From Sporobolomyces roseus (taxonomy: Eukaryota > Basidiomycota > Microbotryomycetes > Sporidiobolales > Sporidiobolaceae), in NCBI GenBank assembly GCA_016617785.1, contig JADILM010000011.1, positions 62,001 through 126,000 of the forward strand: DNA of 64,000 bases, read 5' to 3'. This document shows, one piece after another, positions 11,663 to 20,133 of this stretch. Position 1 is the first letter of the stretch, and every line of letters starts with the position of its first letter. The notes below the pieces were generated by a model, which saw only the letters and a program-made list of their open reading frames with translations, was not told the DNA's origin and ran no database searches. A program made the translations under genes and the position numbers.

Positions 11663-12335
11663 GAAACCGACGAGGCTGCGAGCAGAATTGACATACTCGT
11701 GAGAACACCACTTAGATTTGAACAAGAGCTTCACCTACAGTGTGTTGTGCACTCAAACATCCTGCATGCTTGACTGTACTGTCATCTCATGTCGTGTGCT
11801 GCACAAAATTCAGGATGAGGCATTGCAATGCGGCCTCTGCTATACAGGTCGTCGCGAGAGACAAACAGCAGTGGACATCGCGCACAACTAACCTTGGCTA
11901 AAATGGGTCAAGCAGAAGTTTCTTCAACAGGGTCTAAGTACAGTGTCCTACAGGAAATATGCGAGGCTCGCCCAAAGCGCACGCAAGGCATCGAGATTTC
12001 ATTCATGGTGGCAAAGTTCGAGAACAGCACCAGCCAGATTTGCACCATCGCGCTCAACTTCAAGTCAAAGTGCAAAAGCGAGGTCTTTCATGTATTGCCC
12101 TGTCTCCCTCATTCTGTGTCGATTCCTTGAGTGGTGGCTGCCATTCACTTTATCCAAGTCTGTTTCGCATTCTTGAATACATTCGTTCACATCTTCTTGT
12201 ATTCTCCTACATTTTGTTCCATTTTGCTAAACATGCTCTCCCTCCATTTTTCTGCCTGCTTGTATCAGTGGCAGTTGACTGGGCTCACTAACCTAATGTA
12301 TTCCGACTCTGTTCTCCAAGGTGAAGCACTGTACA
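11663..12335. other. Innermost left-arm segment with relics of the outer tRNA-Ala flank
   Basis: Holds a diverged, inverted copy of sequence that lies upstream of the intact tRNA-Ala (compare about 12010-12070 with 6440-6510), interrupted by unrelated DNA, and a single copy of the 51-bp unit at 12092-12142. No gene seen. Confidence 0.6.
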
Positions 12336-12740
12336 GACACCATTGCGCGAGGCTTGAGTGAGTAGTTTTTCCGTAAGATTGTGGCTTGTTCCTGAATGTA
12401 AGCTCAGGTCTGCTTGTGCACATTTGCTGCTGTTTATCATCACGAGCATGAGCTGCTGCCAACAATGACTCAAAGCAGGACAAAGCAGTGATGAGAAAGA
12501 CGGGAACAAGCTTCATGGTCAGCAATATCTGGTAGGAGACAGCGAGCCGTGTTGCCAAGATCATGTGGAAAGGCCCTCCAGTGCAAAGGCCCGGAGAACA
12601 GGAGAGACCGGATGTCAATACTGCGACCTATGTGGCTTCTGTATTGACTGTAGAGACAGATGTAACCTGATCTGTCAGACATCTGAGTTGTGCATCTCGA
12701 CAAGTCAGGAAACCTGCAGCTTGCCATCCAGGAGAGTGTT

Positions 12741-12792
12741 GCAGCATCAATCTCTCAACGCGCATCGCAGTATCAATCTCTTGACGCGCAAT
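12741..12792. repeat. 26-bp tandem duplication in the core
   Basis: Two adjacent 26-bp units (12741-12766 and 12767-12792) sharing 21 of 26 bases, with common blocks ATCAATCTCT and ACGCGCA. It is the only tandem repeat I see in the core. Confidence 0.75.
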
Positions 12793-12845
12793 ATCTGACA
12801 GTGTTATTGCAAGAGCTCAGATGAGCAAGGAGCCTGGTGAAAAGA

Positions 12846-12890
12846 CTATGACATGATAGGAATCGAACATCAGGTCTTTGCGTGCACACT
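12846..12890 (-). pseudogene. Possible decayed tRNA 3' end in the core
   Basis: Read on the minus strand, a TTCGATTCC T-loop-like motif sits in weakened stems and is followed by an acceptor-like CATGTCA. The D-arm and anticodon arm are not clear. It resembles a mutated tRNA but could be chance. Confidence 0.25.
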
Positions 12891-13477
12891 TTTTCGGCAT
12901 TTATTCAAGACAGGGAGCATAAGACTAGATATTGTATGATTGCGAGCGCCGACTGATGATACTTGTTGCATTGCTAAGATTTGATGACAGATTTTCACAA
13001 AGCTCAACCGTAGAAAATCCGACTTCATCGGTCTAACTCTCGTACGCTCATCATGGCTTATCATATCTCTCTAGGCAATCCTTTAATTGCTAGAGATGAC
13101 TTTGTCTGTCGACTCTCCGGACCCTATAAAGCCCACGCCACTTCTCTCTTTTTTCTTCTCTTCTCTTCTTTTTGTCTTCATAGCAATCATTGTTCTCGAC
13201 TGAGTGCCTGAACAGGTATACTCAAGTACCTGGTGCATGCCCTCAAGCTGTCCTCGACGTTTCTTTTTTGAGACCTCCGGCATCCTTATTTTCACTCGCC
13301 ACAGCTCATTGTTGCCTTCCAACCAGATCTCCTCGGAGTCCTGTTGTTGCCAAGACTCTGTCAACCCTCATAACACTTGTTGTCAAAGCCAACCTCAGTA
13401 CTCTTACTTACTATCCTGATCGAGTTGACAAAGAGCTGATCTCATTCAGCAGTCTCTGGTGACCAAGGAGTCTCACA

Positions 13478-13571
13478 AACATACTATGATGCTAAGGAAT
13501 GAAATCTCAAACCTTTGTTGTGTAACCTTGCTTGTCTGGCCGCTGCGCTACCTTCTGAGCTGTCGTGTGTC
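13478..13571 (-). pseudogene. Possible decayed tRNA in the core
   Basis: On the minus strand, AGCTCAGAAGGTAGCGC looks like a tRNA D-arm, followed at about the right distance by a weak T-arm-like stem. The anticodon cannot be assigned and the acceptor does not pair. Treat as a tRNA-like relic only. Confidence 0.3.
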
Positions 13572-13892
13572 AAGCAATGAGACAAGTGAACAGCAGACGC
13601 TCTAAGGGATTAATCACTTGTTGTTATGCATTACATTTGTTCTATAGTATTGTTTCATATGCTCCCTTCACTTCCGCTCCTGACAGTCTCTTTGACTTTT
13701 GTACAGTGCTTCACCTTGGAGAACAGAGTCGGGATACATTAGGTTAGTGAGCCCAGTCAACTGCCACTGATACAAGCAGGCAGAAAAATGGAGGGAGAGC
13801 ATGTTTAGCAAAATGGAACAAAATGTAGGAGAATACAAGAAGATGTGAACGAATGTATTCAAGAATGCGAAACAGACTTGGATAAAGTGAAT

Positions 13893-13994
13893 GGCAGCCA
13901 CCACTCAAGGAATCGACACAGAATGAGGGAGACAGGGCAATACGGCAGCCACCACTCAACGAATCGACACAGAATGAGGGAGACAGGGCAATAC
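13893..13994. repeat. 51-bp tandem duplication, right arm only
   Basis: Two consecutive 51-bp units (13893-13943, 13944-13994) differing at one base. The left arm has one unit (12092-12142). This is the only length difference found between the arms and accounts fully for the shift in their pairing. Confidence 0.95.
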
Positions 13995-14423
13995 ATGAAA
14001 GACCTCGCTTTTGCACTTTGACTTGAAGTTGAGCGCGATGGTGCAAATCTGGCTGGTGCTGTTCTCGAACTTTGCCACCATGAATGAAATCTCGATGCCT
14101 TGCGTGCGCTTTGGGCGAGCCTCGCATATTTCCTGTAGGACACTGTACTTAGACCCTGTTGAAGAAACTTCTGCTTGACCCATTTTAGCCAAGGTTAGTT
14201 GTGCGCGATGTCCACTGCTGTTTGTCTCTCGCGACGACCTGTATAGCAGAGGCCGCATTGCAATGCCTCATCCTGAATTTTGTGCAGCACACGACATGAG
14301 ATGACAGTACAGTCAAGCATGCAGGATGTTTGAGTGCACAACACACTGTAGGTGAAGCTCTTGTTCAAATCTAAGTGGTGTTCTCACGAGTATGTCAATT
14401 CTGCTCGCAGCCTCGTCGGTTTC

Positions 14424-14485
14424 AGGGGTGTAATTCAGTGGTAGAGTGCTCGCTTCGCACTTTGCAAATTTGCGAGAAGTCCGGG
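14424..14485 (+). pseudogene. Truncated tRNA-Ala relic, right arm
   Basis: Mirror of the left-arm relic at 11601-11662. It lacks the T-arm 3' half and the acceptor 3' strand. Confidence 0.85.
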
Positions 14486-15590
14486 TGGGCTTTCGTACAG
14501 ATCAGACTGTCCACATAGCCTGTTGTGACAAGCTGGGTTGGTCCAACAATTGCTGTCAGCGGCCCTGTATATGAGACACTCTGTGCACCTGCAGCCTGAA
14601 CAAGGTTGTGATGTCCGGCTTGACAAGCTACAACTGAATATGACGGTGCAACTGAGCAGATGTGCGCTGAAGTCTGTATTCGGGATCATTGAAGCGATTT
14701 TGACAAGTAAGCTGCTAGAGGCGAAAAAGAAACCTGGAGCGGGACAGACCTGCAGTTGCTGGCATCACAGATAGTTGTGACAGGGTTGCGCCACAGAGCG
14801 AAGTCTGTAGGCTGGAGGAGTAAGATGTACAGCACCGCACTATGGCTATGGGATATGCTCAGGCATGACACTGATCAAGATTGAACCTGCGCTCTTGAGA
14901 GGGCCCTCTTCTTTCTACATCTGCGAGTGTCCTCAGTTACTCTTAATGAGCCAAATGCGGAGAGTGAAGCTTGTATCACCTAACTCATTTAGCACTGTGC
15001 GCACCTTCCTTGGCCTTCTCAGTGGCCCAGTGAGAACCAAGCCTTGTCGCTGAGCCGTGTCTTCAGTCTTGCCTTGCCTGAAGCTCTGCAGACAATGAAC
15101 AATTTTTGATGCCATTCTCATCTTTGCCTCAGATTGTTAAAGTTCCACCTGATCAGATTTCATCCTTTTTTCTCCTGCACCGGTCTTATAAGACAGAGAG
15201 CTCTGCTAGCTTCCGTGTCCCTCGCTCAAGTCAGCATCCAGTGGCTATCCTCAGCTGTTGCCGTTGACATTGTGCCTTGTGACGTCTTTCACATGAAGAC
15301 TCAGAATGACCATTGATGCACTGGCTGAGCATCAACAAGTTTTGTTAGTACTCGGTAGTAGGTCGGAGACCCAGCGCACTAGGTCTGGCTGCACCGACCG
15401 GTGCAGTCCAACCCAGATTGAACAAGTTTCCTGGCCGATCGTGTACAGTGATGGATCAAAAGAACAGACTGAGTTGTTCCAGCAGCATGCCTACTTGATC
15501 AACTTGGCCAAGTATCTCAGTGCGCCTCCTAGCAAGACTCTTTATCTCAGTCCTGTGACCTTGGGTGGTCAATTTACCCTGCGTCGATGT

Positions 15591-15796
15591 GACTCCACTG
15601 CGGGCAATTCTAGGTCGCTTCAGGGGAGGAGACTGGATGTCGCTCTCGAGACGTTCCCATGTCGCCCATTTCTGTAATCTGAATACAAATGGCAAATATA
15701 TTGAAGACTACAAAATTGAGTGACGCGGGAACGTCTTGAGAGCGACTTCCAGTCTCCTCCCCCTTGAAGCGACTCCTATTTGCCCGCCGTGAAGTC
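15591..15796. repeat. 206-bp imperfect hairpin, right arm
   Basis: Mirror of the hairpin at 10290-10495, with the same arms and loop. Confidence 0.8.
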
Positions 15797-16071
15797 ATAT
15801 TGTGTCTGTAGTTTTGTTAATACTCTCCTGGCCCAATCTATGAAGCCGGTTGTTGGTCTATTCTCTTCTGCCAGCTCTGCGACTGTGGATGAATGTAGCG
15901 TGCAGTGTGTGATACTCAACCCTCCTACATTGTTGTCATGGCTTGCCTTTTTTTGCACAGAAAGCAAGGCTTCTTGAATGCGACTTGAAATCCAGGAGTT
16001 GGCCTCTCCGGTACGCTGGCATCACTGAAAATGCTGTGATATCTATATTACAAAATTTGCGCACACGTATA

Positions 16072-16158
16072 GCTCGATTGATCTAGTTGGTTATGATGCA
16101 GACCTAATACTTTCACAAGTTCAGTCTGATGTCGGCGGTTCGATCCCGCCATTGAGCA
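16072..16158 (+). tRNA. tRNA-Ile (anticodon AAT), right arm
   Basis: Exact mirror of the left-arm copy, with the same short intron and 12 bp to the following tRNA-Asp. Confidence 0.9.
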
Positions 16159-16170
16159 ATAAAACCCCGT

Positions 16171-16242
16171 TTCTTGGTAGTATAGTGGTTAGTATACACG
16201 CCTGTCACGCGTGGGACCCGGGTTCAATTCCCGGCCAGGAAG
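16171..16242 (+). tRNA. tRNA-Asp (anticodon GTC), right arm
   Basis: Exact mirror of the left-arm copy; a T7 run follows within a few bases. Confidence 0.95.
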
Positions 16243-17362
16243 AGTTTTTTTGCCCTGGCCCGATGTCGACTCGACAGAGAGGAGAAACTCTCTTTTTTGA
16301 CCATTTGCACAAGGCTTCTCTTTTTTGTCTGCCCGCAATAGGCAGAAGTCTAGCCCACTCTACCCATCTTGGTTCCCTCACTTGGTGCTGGTGGACGAAG
16401 GGCATGGGACAGGGTCATGTCTAGGAGGAAAAAGAGACAAATTGCAAGAATTTTACCGTATCTCACTCACATCTCATTACATGTTCTCCAATGCTCGCTT
16501 ACTGCACAAACTGACATTAACAGACAAGAGAGAGACGTTTGGAGCATTCGAAGGAGGTATGCAAGAACGATGGATGCGAGAGACTGAAAAAAAAAAGTAC
16601 CAGAACGGAAAATGAGCTGCATGTGAAATTAGATACAATCACCAAGAGGCCCAAAAAGCCATCCTCAGTAGTAGTGTTGCCAGTGTAACTGGAGTCCGGA
16701 GGGGAGGGGAGGATATCCAGCAGAGAGCGCGTTTTATTACCATTCTGGTTTACGTATTCGGTACTTTCATCCTACCAGCATTCGCTGAGCTACTTGTAGC
16801 ACGAGTGAGTATGGCAGATATGGGAGCTTTGAGGGAGGAAGGAGAGAGGAAAGAGAAAGTGGAGGAAGGGAAGCCCACCCAGATTTTGTCACAGCTGTCA
16901 GCTAGTGGATTGGGGTATCACTATAGCTAGTACAGTACAGTCAGGGTCAGTATTGTATAGACCAGCAGATAGGCTGCTCAGAAGAAAGGAGGGAGAGCAA
17001 ACAAGGAGTACAAGGAAGGTTTCTCCATTCTTTGAGTCTGTTCACTGCTAAAGCTATTGGTTGTGGACTAGCCAGGGCTTGCCCCTTCCCCTGGTGGTGT
17101 CTCATACAGCACAATCACTGAGCAATTCAGGCAAGATTGAGGAGCAACGGATTTGATTCCTGGTCCGGCTATAGAGCCCATTTTTGCTGCAAGACAGGTT
17201 GTTCAAGCTGTTCACAGCTAAAGGGCCAGCTCACAAGTCTCCAGCTGCTACAGGATCATACGCGAGTAGCCCACTGGCTGGAGAGAGGGTGCAGCACTGC
17301 ACCTACGCCGAAAGAAGCTTTGTTGAATATATTCTGTATTGCCAACTCCACGGCTATAGACA
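16243..17362. other. CpG-poor spacer, right arm
   Basis: Mirror of 8724-9843. No gene seen; strongly CpG-depleted. Confidence 0.6.
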
Positions 17363-17433
17363 GCACTTGTGGTTTAGTGGCAAAATCGGGCATTGCCATT
17401 GCCTGGCCCCGGGTTCAATTCCCGGCGAGTGCA
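17363..17433 (+). tRNA. tRNA-Gly (anticodon GCC), right arm inner copy
   Basis: Mirror of 8653-8723, followed by a T5 terminator. Confidence 0.95.
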
Positions 17434-17677
17434 GTTTTTGTTGGGTTTGCGAGGGTGAGCGCTCAGAATTCGAAGAGAGTTTTCTTTTTTTTGCTTCCAC
17501 TCGCGCTGTAGCCTCAGGACAGGATATCCAGGGAGTGAGGAGCTTGTCAAGGATAAGACAGACTCAAGGTCAGGGCTGGAGAACCTGGATTCCGTCTTGT
17601 TGATGTTTCCCGTTGTTGATTGCGTCGTACCACGCGTTGATTGATATCTATGTGTTGTTTGGAACCGCTTGATTATG

Positions 17678-17758
17678 GGTCGCATGGTGTAGTTGGTCAT
17701 CACGTGTCCTTAACATCGAGTTCGGACAAGGTCTCCAGTTCAAACCTGGATGTGATCA
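17678..17758 (+). tRNA. tRNA-Val (anticodon AAC), right arm inner copy
   Basis: Mirror of 8328-8408, with the 7-nt intron, followed by a T5 terminator. Confidence 0.92.
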
Positions 17759-18623
17759 CTTTTTGCCGCTCTTGCCCCTCGAATAGTACAGCTACGCATT
17801 CATGTCTTTTCATCAGCAAGCCTGTCCCTTCTTCCGATGCGGAGTCGACAATTCCCTGCCGATGCGAAGGAATTTACTCTCGGCAATAGAAGTCTGTCCT
17901 GGCAAACTTGCACTTGTCTCGTGGTGTGGGCTACGCCTGCTCAGAGTGGACATATGAGGTGGACCTTATGATACAGACAGAATTTGTATAGATGGCACAT
18001 CTGATGCTTGAGAGCTGGAGAACCAGAGGGAGCAGAAGAAATCTATGAAAGGAAAGCGCACTCTAGCTTTCTCTGTTGCGAGCTGATGTCTGGACAGTGG
18101 TGAGAATGAGAGAGCAGCTTGATATTGTTCAAACTCAAGCAGAAAGTGAGGAAAACCGGGTTGGTCAGGTGACGACGGAGACTTTGGTCGAGAGGTGAAA
18201 GGGAAAATTCTGACTGAGCAATGAGGAGAACGGTGTTTCTCACATATCTCTCGATTACTCGTAGCTAGACTCGATTGAATGATGTCATGTAATGATTGCG
18301 ACAGAAGAAGAAGAGAGAGAAGAGCTACACAAGATTTGGGTTTTGATCGACTCTCAAAGAAGTTGTGGAGACAGAGTCATCTGAGCCTGTGCATTGTCAA
18401 TGACGGGCCCAAGGAATAGAGCGGTGATATGATCGTACATAGAGTGCTGTGAGAACAGTGCGGCTATGAGGCAAGAGAAGCACCGGGAATAGAATAATGA
18501 ATGTGTTCGTTTGACACTAGAGCAAGGATGGTGGCGCTCATTACCAGCTAGTTACTGATTGGCGCCGGAGAGCTGGAACGGCTTTGCAAGGAGGTGAACT
18601 ATAGTGATTGAGAAGCAAAAAAA
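17759..18623. other. Spacer at the axis of the older inverted duplication, right arm
   Basis: Mirror of 7463-8327, axis near 18,193. No gene seen. The one base difference noted close by lies within the inner arm at 17798 (8288 on the left), a C/T change at a CpG. Confidence 0.6.
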
Positions 18624-18704
18624 TGATCACATCCAGGTTTGAACTGGAGACCTTGTCCGAACTCGATGTTAAGGACACGTGATGACCAACTACACCATGC
18701 GACC
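18624..18704 (-). tRNA. tRNA-Val (anticodon AAC), right arm outer copy
   Basis: Mirror of 7382-7462, with intron and T7 terminator on the minus strand. Confidence 0.92.
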
Positions 18705-18955
18705 GGTGCACGTGCAGTCGGCAATAGTATATATACATACGCTAAAGCATCGGTAATAGACAAAATGAAGAAAAGTCGCTTGACCTTGTCAACAGCTACT
18801 CTCTTTACAGCCCCCTGGTCTCTCAAAGGAGCTACTGATAGTAACCATGCACCTTATACACGGGTGATAGCGATAAAGCAGGTCAGTAGACAAAAGAGAA
18901 CGACGGCGTCTGATCATTAACTCAAGAGTACGAGCGCTCAACAACCGCAAAAAGT

Positions 18956-19026
18956 TGCACTCGCCGGGAATTGAACCCGGGGCCAGGCAATGGCAATGCC
19001 CGATTTTGCCACTAAACCACAAGTGC
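18956..19026 (-). tRNA. tRNA-Gly (anticodon GCC), right arm outer copy
   Basis: Mirror of 7060-7130. A base difference between the arms lies 29 bp upstream (19055/7031), outside the tRNA. Confidence 0.95.
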
Positions 19027-19384
19027 GTATCCGTGTGCAAGCGTACTAACAGTAGATATAGCAGATGCACAACTCTTTCGACTTTCGTAAAGGGAAATTC
19101 ACCCGACAGAAGGAGCTCTCTACCTCTACTCTTGCAACAGGTTAACCAGAGGCTCTGCGCAACACCCTCTCACCGTTTGAGAACAAGCGTTGTTGAAAAG
19201 ACCTTAAAGTTGCGACTTGGGTTGCTCTCTTTTCTGCTGCACGTCCCGCCTTGGTATTTCCTTCCTACACAGTGCCAGCTCTGACGACGACGGTAGCTCG
19301 TCCTCTGGCAGACCAGAGAACGTCGACAAGGTCTCACAAAAAGAAGAAACAAAAGGCGAACGAGCCCACGAGGACTAATTGAGC

Positions 19385-19468
19385 TGGAGGAGCGGGGGAT
19401 TGAACCCCGGACTTCTCGCAAAGTTCGCAAAGTGCGAAGCGAGCACTCTACCACTGAGTTACACCCCC
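19385..19468 (-). tRNA. tRNA-Ala (anticodon CGC), right arm
   Basis: Mirror of 6618-6701, with the same acceptor mismatch and intron. Confidence 0.9.
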
Positions 19469-20133
19469 GAAAGCGACGAGGCTGCGAGCAAAGTTGACAT
19501 TGTCGTAAGGACACCAGCGAGATTTGAACGAGAGGCTCGCTTGAAATCAAATCTCGCAAGGGACTAGCGACTTCTGCTCATAGCGGCCAGGTTCAAGAAC
19601 AGCAGCAACCCGATTTGCACAATCGCGCTTAACTTCGAGGTGAAAGCAATTGCGATTGAAGTGCCTCCTTCGTGTCGCAAGGGTTACACCGATCGAGGCG
19701 TACGTGTGACAGCTCCATCGTTCGATGCTCTTCGACGCAACAGTAGCAGATTGACCTGCGTCATAGCCCGTAAGAGGAACGCGACACCCCGTTTACTACT
19801 CGACTTGAAAAGCTATTCGACCCAAACCTTTGATCCAACAAAACACTGAACGCTCCACCCCGCAATCACTCGCACATCATCGTTCATACAAGCGCAGATC
19901 CGAGAGCAGACGACTCGCCGAGGTTCGAGAAGACGAGGGAGGACTCACTCTCTTTCGCGAGTTTTCATCAAGAACGACGCTTTTGGGGTTTTCGAAAGCG
20001 ATCGACACCTTCTATTCACTGCACTCCACTCGACCAAGCAAGTACTATTCTAGACATGTTACAACAACAAGGAAACAAAGAACCATCTATACGTCAAAAA
20101 CGAGTGAACTCTACTCGCAATCTACTTCTCTTC

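Larger units (their letters stand above)
5773..12335 (+). repeat. Giant inverted repeat, left arm (6,563 bp)
   Basis: Every position p from 5773 to about 12092 has its complement at 26086-p in the right arm; inward of the 51-bp unit the relation becomes 26035-p. The match ends sharply at 12335/13700 inside and 5773/20313 outside. Differences I found by eye are single bases at 5811, 6533, 6729, 6870, 7031, 8288 and 12302, plus one missing 51-bp tandem unit. The arm contains a duplicated TAH18 3' fragment, seven tRNA genes, a broken tRNA-Ala and a 206-bp hairpin. The outer 1.7 kb is CpG-rich like the flanks; the inner part is CpG-poor. Confidence 0.97.
12336..13699. other. Unique central core between the arms (1,364 bp)
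   Basis: Single-copy sequence at the centre of the palindrome. No convincing ORF is present. It contains a 26-bp tandem duplication (12741-12792), a pyrimidine-rich tract near 13140-13175, and two stretches resembling decayed tRNA genes (about 12846-12890 and 13478-13571, both read on the minus strand). If the interval is a centromere, this is the likeliest place for the CENP-A chromatin; that is inference. Confidence 0.6.
5603..20133. other. 14.5 kb interval without protein genes, candidate centromere
   Basis: Between the DAHP synthase stop and the TAH18 stop there is no ORF with recognisable protein content, while the rest of the window has a gene about every 2-3 kb. The interval is filled by two near-identical inverted arms, a unique core and 14 intact tRNA genes. 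A unique core flanked by inverted repeats and tRNA genes is the plan of regional centromeres in Schizosaccharomyces pombe and Candida tropicalis (established for those species). Assigning that role here is an inference. Alternatives are a non-centromeric heterochromatic island or a palindromic tRNA cluster. Confidence 0.5.

Noticed and set aside
8197..17889. Many ORFs of 60-140 codons in the arms
   Set aside because: They occur on both strands in overlapping frames, run through tRNA genes and spacers, and have no domain or coding bias. They are chance ORFs duplicated by the palindrome.
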